A DNA stretch of 41,224 nucleotides from an uncultured Bacteroidota bacterium (GTDB lineage Bacteria; Bacteroidota; Bacteroidia; Chitinophagales; Chitinophagaceae): the NCBI GenBank assembly GCA_903899675.1, contig CAIUKP010000293.1:1-41224 (forward strand), written 5' to 3'. The position numbers and the translations under genes were made by a program. Numbering within the stretch: position 1 is the first letter of the stretch; every line of letters begins with the position of its first letter. The notes below the pieces were generated by a model, which was given only the letters and a program-made list of their open reading frames with translations, had not been told where the DNA came from and searched no databases. Shown here one piece after another: positions 29,791-39,365 of the stretch.

Positions 29791-30267
29791 ATGTTGCTTA
29801 TAGGCGAAGAAGAAAAGATACTGGCAAAGCTGAAGCGATTTTGTGCTTATCGGGAGCGTTGTTGCAGAGAAGTTAAGCAAAAATTACAGGGGTTAGGGGT
29901 GCCGCGGGGGCTGATTGGTGGATTTGTACAAACCCTGCTAGTGGAAGGCTACATCCATGAGGAGCGGTTTGCGCGTTTGTTTGCCGGAGGATATTTTCGG
30001 CAGAAAAAGTGGGGAAAGCGCAAGATTGTGGCAGCCTTGCGGCAAAAGGGAATAGCAGAGTCTCATATTCGAATGGGGTTGCAGGAGATTAATACCACCG
30101 AATACTTGCAAGTGCTGAACCGGCTAACTGAAAAAACCTGGAAACAGTATACCAGGGAGGATAAAGATAAACGAATAAAAAAAGTTCGGGCTTCCTTGAT
30201 GAGAAAGGGCTTTGAGCCTGACTTGGTTAGTAGGGCCGTTACCCAATTAGCGAATAGCGCGAAATAG
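29791..30267 (+). CDS. recX: Regulatory protein RecX
   Basis: AYRERCCREVKQKLQGLGVPRGLIGGFVQTLLVEGYIHEERFARLFAGGYFRQKKWGKRKIVAALRQKGIAESHIRMGL. Confidence 0.88.
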   Translation: MLLIGEEEKILAKLKRFCAYRERCCREVKQKLQGLGVPRGLIGGFVQTLLVEGYIHEERFARLFAGGYFRQKKWGKRKIVAALRQKGIAESHIRMGLQEINTTEYLQVLNRLTEKTWKQYTREDKDKRIKKVRASLMRKGFEPDLVSRAVTQLANSAK

Positions 30268-30319
30268 TTGCCGGCTATGCTGAAAATTAGCAGTAATATT
30301 ATCTAACAAAACGGCACAT

Positions 30320-31126
30320 ATGGCCCGATTACATTGTACACTTCTTCAGGCTGATTTGATTTGGGAAAATAAAGAAGCAAATTTGCTCAAGCTGGAATCA
30401 ATGATTGCCGGAATCGTTGGGGCAAAAGAACTGGTGATTTTGCCGGAGATGTTTAATACTGGGTTTAGTTTGCGCCCCGAGGTATTAGGGGAAACAATGG
30501 AGGGGCCGACGGTTGGTTGGATGAAACAAATGGCCCAGCAATATCGGATAATATTAGTGGGCAGCTTGATGATTACTGAATCAGGAAAGCATTATAACCG
30601 CCTGATATGGATGCAGCCGGATGGTAGATATGCACAATACGATAAGCGACACCGGTTTGCGTATGCAGGCGAAAACGAGCATTTTACTGCAGGGGATCAT
30701 CGGCTGATTACCCAGGCGAATGGATTTAAAATTCTTTGGCAGGTTTGCTATGATCTTAGGTTTCCGGTTTGGGCTAGGCAGCAATCATCTGAAACACCCG
30801 AATACGATGTGTTGGTTTATGTGGCTAACTGGCCTGAGAGCAGGAGCTATGCCTGGAAATCATTGCTGATTGCGCGTGCAATAGAAAATCAATGCTTTGT
30901 GATTGGGGTAAACCGGGTTGGAGAAGATGGAAACGGGATTGCACATAGTGGCGACAGTATGGTGGTTGATCCGCTCGGACAGGTATTATTACAGCTTTCT
31001 AATGCGGAAGCGTTTGAAACGGTTGCGATCAGCAAGCAGGAACTCGAAGAGGGAAGAACCCGCTTCCCTTTTTGGAAAGACGCAGACAGCTTTACGATTT
31101 TACATTCAAACGATTTAGATGAATAA
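30320..31126 (+). CDS. Carbon-nitrogen hydrolase (nitrilase superfamily, omega-amidase/YafV-like)
   Basis: LVILPEMFNTGFSL (Glu), YDKRHRFAYAGENEHFTAGD (Lys), WQVCYDLRFPVWARQ (Cys). Confidence 0.93.
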   Translation: MARLHCTLLQADLIWENKEANLLKLESMIAGIVGAKELVILPEMFNTGFSLRPEVLGETMEGPTVGWMKQMAQQYRIILVGSLMITESGKHYNRLIWMQPDGRYAQYDKRHRFAYAGENEHFTAGDHRLITQANGFKILWQVCYDLRFPVWARQQSSETPEYDVLVYVANWPESRSYAWKSLLIARAIENQCFVIGVNRVGEDGNGIAHSGDSMVVDPLGQVLLQLSNAEAFETVAISKQELEEGRTRFPFWKDADSFTILHSNDLDE

Positions 31127-32216
31127 CAACAAACTGTCTTTATTTGTACAAAATCTTTTCACCGGCCAGGAGTGGTTGCGTATGGTAGAAGTGGAGTTGC
31201 AGGGAAGTCTGGTTCACAATATAAAGCAGGCAGCTACTCAGGTCGGCGCAAATTGGATACCTGTGTTGGCGCCTGCATTTATTGACCTGCAATTATATGG
31301 AGCAGAGGGCAGATTGCTGTCGGTATATCCGGATGCTGCAACTATACAAGCGATTCGCAGGACTTGTGAGGCTGGTGGAGCCACTCATTTTCAGCCAACA
31401 GTTGCCACTAATTCGCTGGAAGTTTTTAAGAGTTGCATAGAAGCGGTTCGTGCTTATTGGAAAGAAGGGGGCGAAGGTTGTTTGGGTTTGCATGTAGAAG
31501 GGCCCTGGATCCACCCCTCTAAAAAAGGCGCACACTTGGAAGCGTTTATTGTTAGAGGAACCCGAGAAAGTGCGGCGGAATTGTTAGAGGTTGGCAGGGG
31601 GGTAATATCAATGATTACCCTGGCGCCTGAGTGTTGCGATGAAGGGGTAGTGGAGATGATACAAACTGAGGGTATTGTAGTATCTGCGGGGCATAGCAAC
31701 GCAACATATCAGCAAGCTAATGCAGCATTTGATCGGGGCATTCCGGTTGCTACTCATTTGTATAATGCGATGAGTCCACTTCAACATAGGGCCCCCGGCC
31801 TGGTAGGAGCTGTATTGGATCACTCGGAAGTGATGGCAAGTGTCATTCCAGACGGACATCATGTTGACTTTGCTGCGATTCGGATTGCACAAAAAATAAT
31901 GGGCAAGCGATTGTTTATGATTACGGATGCGGTTACTGATACGGATGCCGGGCCCTATCAACATCAGCGGGCGGGAGATAAATACGAGTCATCGGGAATA
32001 CTTAGCGGGTCTATGATAAATATGGCAGAGGGGGTGAGGAATCTAATTGAGCAGGCTGGAATAACGGCAGAAGATGCGTTATGCATGGCTTCACTTTATC
32101 CGGCTTCGCTCATGAAAAGGAAAGGGATAACTGGAAGGATTGAGGTGGGTGGGGTGATGAATGGGGTTATGATGGATGAGGATTGGGGGGTGTTGGGGCA
32201 CTTGAGAGCCAACTAG
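31119..32216 (+). CDS. nagA: N-acetylglucosamine-6-phosphate deacetylase
   Basis: APAFIDLQLYGAEG, GLHVEGPWIHPSKKGAH, VSAGHSNATYQQ, ATHLYNAMSPLQHRAPGLVGA, IPDGHHVDFAAIRIA, ITDAVTDTDAG. Confidence 0.93.
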   Translation: MNNNKLSLFVQNLFTGQEWLRMVEVELQGSLVHNIKQAATQVGANWIPVLAPAFIDLQLYGAEGRLLSVYPDAATIQAIRRTCEAGGATHFQPTVATNSLEVFKSCIEAVRAYWKEGGEGCLGLHVEGPWIHPSKKGAHLEAFIVRGTRESAAELLEVGRGVISMITLAPECCDEGVVEMIQTEGIVVSAGHSNATYQQANAAFDRGIPVATHLYNAMSPLQHRAPGLVGAVLDHSEVMASVIPDGHHVDFAAIRIAQKIMGKRLFMITDAVTDTDAGPYQHQRAGDKYESSGILSGSMINMAEGVRNLIEQAGITAEDALCMASLYPASLMKRKGITGRIEVGGVMNGVMMDEDWGVLGHLRAN

Positions 32217-32240
32217 TTACTTACTAAAAAAAAATAATAT

Positions 32241-32293
32241 TAACTTTTGGAAAGTTCAGAACTTTTGGAAAGTTCTGAACTTTCCAAAAGTTA
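32241..32293. terminator. 53-nt near-perfect hairpin between convergent genes, built from three copies of a 16-nt unit
   Basis: taacttttggaaagttcagaa (32241-32261) is the exact reverse complement of ttctgaactttccaaaagtta (32273-32293); inner cttt/aaag extends the stem to 25 bp with a TGG loop. For leftward transcription it is followed by a T-rich run (revcomp of ttactaaaaaaaaataatat). Confidence 0.75.
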
Positions 32294-32309
32294 TAAAAAC
32301 CATGCCAGG

Positions 32310-33023
32310 CTATTTTTTTCTTACCCCGTATTTTATATCCGTAAAAATACGGTCGATAAAAATCGCCGAACTAATACTCCAATACAATCCACCTCCTGCA
32401 CTTCCCGGCGTTTTTCTTACTCCCACCATTCCATTCAACCCCAGATAAGTAAGAAAATGAAGTCCACGAATGTCTGGCATAATCAGATTGGCCGACAATC
32501 CAGCACCTACTGGGAAAATAGATTTAATGGAATGTGAACGCAAAGACCAATCTTGCTGCATACCCAGCGTATCGGTATAAATCACTCCATAGCCGGCCTC
32601 AAGTACAACACTCATTTCCCACCGCTTTTTTCTAAACAAATAAGGCTCATAATAAAAGGTACCAAAAGATGCATGTGTGGCGGTAGCTAACTCTGCCCGT
32701 CCATCCTTATATGTATTGCCCAGCATCTCTCGCTGGTTATAAAAATATCCGCCTACTCCCACTTTAAACCGGTCATTCACCAGCACCCCTATCCGGTATC
32801 CCCAAATGCTGACAGGTTTTGATCCTATGTATTCAAATCGCTGGTCAAAATCACCAGTTGGTTTGAAGGTTGTCGGCTTCTTTTTTGTAACAGTAGTATA
32901 AATGGGAGAAAAGAATGTTGGCCTTTCGATGATTGTATCCGAGGGTACCGCTTCGGCATGAGCTCCCTTCGGTAAAAAAAATACACACAGCAACCAACTG
33001 CATATGAACAGGCCGTTTTTCAT
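32310..33023 (-). CDS. Putative outer-membrane beta-barrel protein, hypothetical
   Basis: Signal peptide MKNGLFICSWLLCVFFLPKGAHA; alternating hydrophobic/aromatic segments; no recognised family. Confidence 0.6.
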   Translation of the reverse strand: MKNGLFICSWLLCVFFLPKGAHAEAVPSDTIIERPTFFSPIYTTVTKKKPTTFKPTGDFDQRFEYIGSKPVSIWGYRIGVLVNDRFKVGVGGYFYNQREMLGNTYKDGRAELATATHASFGTFYYEPYLFRKKRWEMSVVLEAGYGVIYTDTLGMQQDWSLRSHSIKSIFPVGAGLSANLIMPDIRGLHFLTYLGLNGMVGVRKTPGSAGGGLYWSISSAIFIDRIFTDIKYGVRKK

Positions 33024-33111
33024 AGATATAGGATTCACCCTATCTGCCCCCCAGAAGGGGCAACAGGATATTGGAGATGCAAATTTATAGGGAAAGGGCG
33101 GAAAGAAAAAG

Positions 33112-34593
33112 CTATCGCTGAATAAGTGACTTGATTTTTTCCATTTTCAGATCTGCCCCGCGCTCAATAGCTGCAGATGAAGGAGGCACATATATATCGG
33201 GAAGAACCCCCCCACCTTTAGGCCGATCTTTATTGATTACCAAGCGATAAAGCGGAAGAGAAACCCTCAATTTTGAGTTGGGCAAAGTGCAATATGTAAT
33301 TAGCATTGCCGAGTTGCCATAGTATCCTCCTCCCGTTTCCTCGCCTACCAATTTAACGTTTTGTTGACCTTTCATTTCGCCCAAAAAGAGCGTAGTAGCA
33401 GAAAAGCTATATCCGCCCTGCACCAAATACACTTTCCCCTCGAAATGATTTTTTTTAATGGGCTCCCATTGTTTTGATTCAAACCGGGTGAAATGGTATT
33501 TCCCATCATCCAGCTTCTTTCCACTGAATAAAAGCCCCAAGGAATAAACCCATGCACTGTTAATATATCTGCCATTGGATAGCGCCCTATTATTTCTCAA
33601 AACACTATCTGCCACTTTAAAGCGATGATCACTCAAGTATCGAGTGAGCAAGGTGCTATTGCTAACCTTGCCTCCGCCATTGGTGCGCAAATCAATCACC
33701 AGATTTTCCGCACCTGCTTTTTTTATTTTTCTAAAGCTGCTCCTAATAAATCTGCTAGTTCCGGAACCCGAAAAACTCCCCAGCCGCATAAATGCCGTTC
33801 GGGTAAGGGTGTCAATCTGCAACATCCTTTGTTCTGCTTTTTGAATTTTTCTAATTTCTTTTTTGGAGGGTAATTTTACACTCTGCTTCTTATTGATAGG
33901 GTCTTTTGGTAAGAAGGCAGGTGCTGAAGGGCTCACATTGGTAATCAGGGTATCAACCCGCTTACCGGCCCGGTTCAAAAATGAGATGGCATATAAACTA
34001 TCGAGGCCCAGTACATTTTTATATAAAGCGCCAAAATTGCCGCTGATTTGTTGCGTTGCATAGCGCGATCCTGGTCCGTCGCCACTGATGAATTGAGAGA
34101 ATGTATCAATAAATTGGCGACCAGTCTTTTGGTTGATCTGTAAAATTTTGGTGCCCCTCAAAAATACCGAATCCCTGGGTCGGAGGCTACTCAGTACTAC
34201 CATACTATCGTCCCACAATTTTAGATTCAACGGAAATCGAATAGACATCGACAATTGACGGGAGTATTTTTTTGTGAACGACTTTGAGTTACGAACGGCA
34301 GTATGCCCACATTGTATTTTGCTCACATAGGCAGCTACTGTATTTCTGAAAGACACTTCATTCATCGAGTCTTTTACCTGATCCATTGCTACGCTAAAAA
34401 AACTATCGAGGGTTTGCTGGGGCGTATACCAGTACAAAGAAGGGTGATTGGCTTCCAATATTTTTTTTAGCAGTTGTAAGTCTTCGCGCAACAGCGTTGC
34501 CGGCTGTTTGGGTAATTGCTGGGCAAGCCTTTGAGCAGAAGCCCCCCATGATATCAGCCACAGTCCCACAGCAATGAGCGCTCTTGTTGCCAT
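33112..34593 (-). CDS. S41 family peptidase (C-terminal processing protease-like)
   Basis: Signal peptide; NLVIDLRTNGGGKVSNSTLLTRYL; VYLVQGGYSFSATTLFLGEMKGQ; GEETGGGYYGNSAMLI. Confidence 0.88.
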   Translation of the reverse strand: MATRALIAVGLWLISWGASAQRLAQQLPKQPATLLREDLQLLKKILEANHPSLYWYTPQQTLDSFFSVAMDQVKDSMNEVSFRNTVAAYVSKIQCGHTAVRNSKSFTKKYSRQLSMSIRFPLNLKLWDDSMVVLSSLRPRDSVFLRGTKILQINQKTGRQFIDTFSQFISGDGPGSRYATQQISGNFGALYKNVLGLDSLYAISFLNRAGKRVDTLITNVSPSAPAFLPKDPINKKQSVKLPSKKEIRKIQKAEQRMLQIDTLTRTAFMRLGSFSGSGTSRFIRSSFRKIKKAGAENLVIDLRTNGGGKVSNSTLLTRYLSDHRFKVADSVLRNNRALSNGRYINSAWVYSLGLLFSGKKLDDGKYHFTRFESKQWEPIKKNHFEGKVYLVQGGYSFSATTLFLGEMKGQQNVKLVGEETGGGYYGNSAMLITYCTLPNSKLRVSLPLYRLVINKDRPKGGGVLPDIYVPPSSAAIERGADLKMEKIKSLIQR

Positions 34594-34596
34594 TGC

Positions 34597-35631
34597 CTAT
34601 CTGGTTTGAAAGGCGTTCCAGCCCTGAGCCGTTAATGGATAATCGTTGCCTCCGCGGCTAATGAGTTTACAGCCTTCCTCTAGTGTAGTCATATAGCCGA
34701 TTACACTGATCTCTTCGTTCAAAACAATTTTATCATGATCCTCCTGCCGAATGGTAAAAATCAACTCATAATCCTCACCGCCATTCAGCGCACAGATGGT
34801 TGGGTCTAGTCCAAATTTATAGGCAGCCTTGCGACTGTCTTCAGATATAGGTATTTTGTCTTCATACACCCGGCATCCGACGCCACTTTGATTACAGAGA
34901 TGTAAAACTTCACTGCTAATACCATCACTCACATCCATCATAGCAGTGGGTGTAATGCCCGCTTCTTGCAAAAAGTCTATAACTTCTTTGCGGGCCTCCG
35001 GTTTTAATAATCGGCCTACGATATAAGACTCGTTTTCGAGGTTAGGCTGAATGGCATTGTTTTCAAGAAAAATTTTCTTTTCCCTTTCCATTAGGGTTAG
35101 TCCCAGAAACGCCCCGCCGCAATCGCCACTAACACAAATGAGATTACCCGCTTCTGCTGTGTTTCTTTTTACAAACTTGTCGGGGGCCACTTCACCAATT
35201 GCGGTAACCGAAATAATTAAACCTTTGCCAGATGAGGAAGTATCACCCCCTACCAGATCAACTCCATGTTTGTTACAAGCTAGATAAATTCCCTCATACA
35301 ATTCTGTAAGGGCCTCTACGCTAAACCGATTGCTAATGCCGAGGCTTACTGTAATTTGCGTGGGCATCCCATTCATGGCATAAATATCACTCAGGTTCAC
35401 CATTACGGCTTTGTATCCTAAGTGTTTGAGGGGGGTATAGGTTAAATCAAAGTGAATGCCTTCAATTAGTAAGTCGGTACTTATAAGGGTTTGCTTTCCA
35501 AAGTGATCAATCACTGCAGCATCATCACCTACTCCTAAAATGGTAGAAGCGTTATGTATTTCTATGTTTTTGGTAAGATGTTCGATGAGGCCAAATTCGC
35601 CCAAGCTGCTTACTTCCGTTCTATTGTTCAT
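34597..35631 (-). CDS. thiL: Thiamine-phosphate kinase
   Basis: GVGDDAAVIDHFGKQTLISTDLLIEGIHFDLTYTPLKHLGYKAVMVNLSDIYAMNGMP; VGGDTSSS; AMMDVSDGISSEVLHLC; LNGGEDYELIFT. Confidence 0.95.
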   Translation of the reverse strand: MNNRTEVSSLGEFGLIEHLTKNIEIHNASTILGVGDDAAVIDHFGKQTLISTDLLIEGIHFDLTYTPLKHLGYKAVMVNLSDIYAMNGMPTQITVSLGISNRFSVEALTELYEGIYLACNKHGVDLVGGDTSSSGKGLIISVTAIGEVAPDKFVKRNTAEAGNLICVSGDCGGAFLGLTLMEREKKIFLENNAIQPNLENESYIVGRLLKPEARKEVIDFLQEAGITPTAMMDVSDGISSEVLHLCNQSGVGCRVYEDKIPISEDSRKAAYKFGLDPTICALNGGEDYELIFTIRQEDHDKIVLNEEISVIGYMTTLEEGCKLISRGGNDYPLTAQGWNAFQTR

Positions 35632-35654
35632 GCGTATTATTTTGGCGGTTGAGT

Positions 35655-36437
35655 TTAAAGGGCCACCTCGCCTCCATTAATGATGTGTAAAAGTTCGTTG
35701 TGAATTTTACCGTTGGTGGCCAATAGGTGTGGCTGATAGGGTGAGTAGGGGCTTCCAGAAAAGTCGGTTACCGTTCCTCCCGCTTCTTCTACCATTAAAA
35801 ATCCAGCAGCGCTGTCCCAGGCCTGCAGTTTATGTTCATAAAAACCATCAAACCTTCCAGCAGCTACCCAGCAAAGATCAATCGCCGCACTTCCCAGTCT
35901 GCGAACTGGAATCCCTTTTCTAATTAGCTTTTCAAATATTTGCAGCGGACCATTGGGAGCATCTAGATATGTGTAAGGGAAACCAGTTACCAGGCAACTG
36001 GATCCTACTTTTTCCTTACTGCTTACGCTGATTTTATGATCATTAAGGGAAGCACCCCATCCTTTTTGAGCGAAAAAAAATTCTTTCAGAAAAGGATTAT
36101 ATACTGCGCCCATGATCATTTTACCTTCTTGCTCTAACCCGATACTTACACAACAAAGCGGGATGCCATTTGCAAAATTTACGGTTCCGTCAATTGGATC
36201 AATAATCCACTTATAAGTAGAATCCTGAATGATCTCTCCGGCTTCCTCACTCAACAAAAAATGATCGGGAAAGTCTTTGCGGATTGCTTCGAAAATGGCT
36301 TTTTCTGCGGCATGGTCTGCTTCGGTAACCAGGTTATTAATACCTTCTTTATTGCTGATAACGAACTGTCCATTGAAAAAGCGAACCATTTCGGATGCGC
36401 CGGCTTCTGCGGCTGCGAGCAAGGTTTGTTTAAACAT
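35655..36437 (-). CDS. Inositol monophosphatase family protein (SuhB-like)
   Basis: FLLSEEAGEI; YKWIIDPIDGTVNFANGIPLCCVSIGL; LQAWDSAAGFLMVEEAGGTVTDFSG. Confidence 0.94.
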   Translation of the reverse strand: MFKQTLLAAAEAGASEMVRFFNGQFVISNKEGINNLVTEADHAAEKAIFEAIRKDFPDHFLLSEEAGEIIQDSTYKWIIDPIDGTVNFANGIPLCCVSIGLEQEGKMIMGAVYNPFLKEFFFAQKGWGASLNDHKISVSSKEKVGSSCLVTGFPYTYLDAPNGPLQIFEKLIRKGIPVRRLGSAAIDLCWVAAGRFDGFYEHKLQAWDSAAGFLMVEEAGGTVTDFSGSPYSPYQPHLLATNGKIHNELLHIINGGEVAL

Positions 36438-36441
36438 ATTG

Positions 36442-36449
36442 CAAAAGTA
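36442..36449 (-). promoter_or_regulatory. Candidate -7 element TACTTTTG for the IMPase gene, 4 nt from the ATG
   Basis: Minus strand reads TTACTTTTGCAATATG; exact TAnnTTTG. Confidence 0.45.
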
Positions 36450-36557
36450 AGGCAGGCAAGCGCCTTCAGGAAATAAAATGCAGCTTCTACCCCTGCTTTA
36501 TGAGGATTTTTGTGGGATTGTACTACTTTCAACTTTTGCTAACCCTGTTAGAACCGT

Positions 36558-37742
36558 ATGTTGTTATCTGTAATCATTGTTCATTATCGGGTTCCGCTGT
36601 ACTTGGGGCAATGCCTATGTTCTCTAGAAGTGGCGTTGGCGGCTAAGGAGTCAGAAATTATTGTGGTGGATAACGACTCAGACTCCCAGTTTATAATTCC
36701 GCTCAAAAATCGCTTTAAACAGGTTCGCTGGATTGCTCCCGGCGAAAATATTGGGTTTGCGGCAGCCTGTAATCTCGGGTGGAGTCAGTCTTCCGGACAG
36801 AATATATTATTCCTAAATCCCGACACCCTGATCACAGCTCAGGCGATAAATTCCTCTCTTGACCGATTGATAAAAAACGGCAAATTGGGGGCTGTTGGGT
36901 GTAGATTGGTAAATGGCTATGGATATTTTTTACCGGAAAGTAAGCGAAGCCTTCCTTCTTTATTTGCTGCCGGATGTAAGTTAGTGGGTTTGTCTGCGCT
37001 ATTCCCTCTCTCAGCGATATTTAATCAATATGCCATGGGGAATGTTGATTCAAGCGAATCATGTGCGGTAGAACTATTAACTGGCGCATATTTATTGGTT
37101 CCCCGGAAGGTGTTGGAAGAAGTAAATGGATTTGATGAGGCTTTTTTCTTATACGGTGAAGATGTTGACTTGTGTAGAAGAATTGCTGTTGCCGGATATG
37201 CCTGCTGGTATGAAGGGGGCACTCCGGTAATACATTTTAAAGGCGCTAGTTCCCACCACAAGGGCAGGGAATATTTTCATCATTTTTATCGAGCGATGGT
37301 TGTATACTGCAATAAGTACTATCTGTTCCCCGTAAAAAATATATTACAGGCAGCTATATTCTTTCGCCAGCAGCTTCATCAGGGCTGGAGTGTTTTGCGC
37401 TATGCTATTTCTCCCCCTCAATCTTTTCACCCGGATTCTTTTCGCTTTACGCTGGTAAGCAATGGTGGGGAAAGCAAGCAATTGATTCAGCCGCTGTTGG
37501 AAAGTAATCATTTGCAGAGGCGTGTTGAGGAAGTCAGCTGGGTTACTTGGATCTCAAACAGAAAAGACACCAACAATCAACCTCAGCCATCTATCGTGGT
37601 TTTTTGTATTGGTCAATTGAGTTTGGATGAGGTGGTAAATTGGCGTGCGCAAAATCCAGACTACCGGTCTTGTTTTTACTGGCATGTGAAAAGTGATGGG
37701 ATGGTAGGTCCAGAAAACACATTTTCTTTGGAGGTTGAATAA
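36558..37742 (+). CDS. Family 2 glycosyltransferase (rhamnosyltransferase-like)
   Basis: SVIIVHYRVPLYLGQCLCSLEVAL, IIVVDNDSDS, GENIGFAAACNLGWSQSSGQNILFLNPDTLI, FLYGEDVDLCRRIAVAGYACWYEGGTPVIHFKGAS. Confidence 0.92.
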   Translation: MLLSVIIVHYRVPLYLGQCLCSLEVALAAKESEIIVVDNDSDSQFIIPLKNRFKQVRWIAPGENIGFAAACNLGWSQSSGQNILFLNPDTLITAQAINSSLDRLIKNGKLGAVGCRLVNGYGYFLPESKRSLPSLFAAGCKLVGLSALFPLSAIFNQYAMGNVDSSESCAVELLTGAYLLVPRKVLEEVNGFDEAFFLYGEDVDLCRRIAVAGYACWYEGGTPVIHFKGASSHHKGREYFHHFYRAMVVYCNKYYLFPVKNILQAAIFFRQQLHQGWSVLRYAISPPQSFHPDSFRFTLVSNGGESKQLIQPLLESNHLQRRVEEVSWVTWISNRKDTNNQPQPSIVVFCIGQLSLDEVVNWRAQNPDYRSCFYWHVKSDGMVGPENTFSLEVE

Positions 37743-37800
37743 CCTCAGCCTCAGCTGATATGTGAAATCTATTTAGTAACTTCGCTTAAAGTGCTTGCCG

Positions 37801-39318
37801 ATGCCTCTTTTCACTTTGCAACTTCCTAATTCGATTCTAAAAGCACTGCGCCTTCCCCAAAATAATCCCCGCAGTCAACAGCTTCGGGTGTTGAAAAAAT
37901 TGTTGAAAAAAGCGAGATTTACCGAGTTCGGTCAGCAATACCGATTCGACGAAATATTGCTCAGTAAACATGTAGGCAAACGATTTCAGGAGCAAGTGCC
38001 TGTTTCAAATTACAATAGTATTTACAAAGCCTGGTGGCATAAAACTATGGCCGGTACGCCCAATGTATGCTGGCCCGGGAAAATTCGATATTATGCGCTC
38101 AGTAGTGGCACCAGCGAGGCGGCCAGTAAATTTCTGCCAATTACTACCGACTTGTTGCGTGGGAATAAAATTGCAATGATTAAGCAGATGCTAAGCTTGC
38201 GAACCTATGAAGAAATACCGTTGGCTACTGTAGGAAAAGGGTGGTTGGCTTTGGGCGGCAGCACTGATTTACAAAAGGGAGCGGGATATTTTGCTGGTGA
38301 TTTGAGCGGCATCACAATAAAAAAATCTCCTTTTTGGTTCCAGCCTTTCTATAAACCCGGCAAAAAAATTGCACGCGAAAAAGACTGGAATAAAAAGTTG
38401 GAAGAAATCGTAGAAAAAGCACCCCAATGGGATATCGGTTTTTTAATAGGCGTTCCTGCATGGATTCAAATGTGCATGGAAATGGTAATTGCCCGATATC
38501 GGTTGAAAAACATTCATGAAATCTGGCCAAATTTGGCCGTTTTTGTGCATGGGGGCGTTCATTTTGAACCCTACAAAAAGGGGTTTGAAAAATTACTCGG
38601 CAAGCCAATAACCTACATAGAAACCTATTTAGCCAGTGAAGGGTTTATTGCTTATCAAGATAGGCAATTTGCCAAAGGCATGCGACTGGTTACAAGTCAA
38701 CACCTCTTTTTGGAGTTTGTGCCCTTCAATGAACAAAATTTTACGGAGAATGGCGATTTGGTAAACAATCCCGAAGCATTAATGATTCATGAAGTGGAAG
38801 AAGGGAAAGATTATGCGCTGCTCATCAGCACTTCTGCCGGGGCGTGGAGATATCTGATTGGAGATACCGTTCGGTTTGTTGATAAAGAAAATTGCGAAAT
38901 TATTATTACCGGCCGTACAAAACATTTTTTAAGTTTGGTTGGCGAGCACTTGAGCGTGGATAATATGAACCGGGCTATTCAGGTTGCTGCAGAAAAACTC
39001 GATATCAGTATTCCCGAGTTTACCGTAGCCGGAGAGCCCAGCGGATCTTTTTTCGCTCACCACTGGTATGTGGCAACCAATGATCCGGTGAATCCGGGTG
39101 AATTGGGAAAACTGATTGATGATACATTGAAGGAATTGAATGACGATTATGCCGTTGAAAGAAAATCTGCTTTGAAAGAAGTTAAACTGGATGTGCTCTC
39201 GGAAAAAAGATTCCTCGATTTTATGCAGTCCCAAGGAAAAGTGGGGGGGCAACATAAGTTTCCTAGGGTATTAAAAGGCACAATGTTAGAAAAGTGGCAG
39301 GCATTTCTGGCGAAATAG
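37801..39318 (+). CDS. GH3 auxin-responsive promoter family protein (acyl-adenylating)
   Basis: YYALSSGTSEAASKFLPIT, YIETYLASEGFIAYQD, LISTSAGAWRYLIGDTVRFVDKENCEIIITGRTKHFLSLVGEHLSVDNMNRAI. ATG at 37801. Confidence 0.9.
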   Translation: MPLFTLQLPNSILKALRLPQNNPRSQQLRVLKKLLKKARFTEFGQQYRFDEILLSKHVGKRFQEQVPVSNYNSIYKAWWHKTMAGTPNVCWPGKIRYYALSSGTSEAASKFLPITTDLLRGNKIAMIKQMLSLRTYEEIPLATVGKGWLALGGSTDLQKGAGYFAGDLSGITIKKSPFWFQPFYKPGKKIAREKDWNKKLEEIVEKAPQWDIGFLIGVPAWIQMCMEMVIARYRLKNIHEIWPNLAVFVHGGVHFEPYKKGFEKLLGKPITYIETYLASEGFIAYQDRQFAKGMRLVTSQHLFLEFVPFNEQNFTENGDLVNNPEALMIHEVEEGKDYALLISTSAGAWRYLIGDTVRFVDKENCEIIITGRTKHFLSLVGEHLSVDNMNRAIQVAAEKLDISIPEFTVAGEPSGSFFAHHWYVATNDPVNPGELGKLIDDTLKELNDDYAVERKSALKEVKLDVLSEKRFLDFMQSQGKVGGQHKFPRVLKGTMLEKWQAFLAK

Positions 39319-39365
39319 CCAGGGTCGCTACCCGCTGTTAATGATTAAATATAAACAGTTCCGAT

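Noticed and set aside
32242-32292. Possible CRISPR-like repeat (two direct 16-nt copies)
   Set aside because: Only two direct copies separated by 2 nt plus one inverted copy; no spacers or cas genes. Better explained as a hairpin/terminator.
33045-33062. TGCCCC-ccagaa-GGGGCA hairpin between the S41 and OMP-like genes
   Set aside because: Short stem with no T tract; could be a chance structure.
37801-39318. GH3 gene as plant contamination or recent plant-to-bacteria transfer
   Set aside because: Intronless, compositionally like its neighbours, and GH3-like proteins are known in many Bacteroidota.
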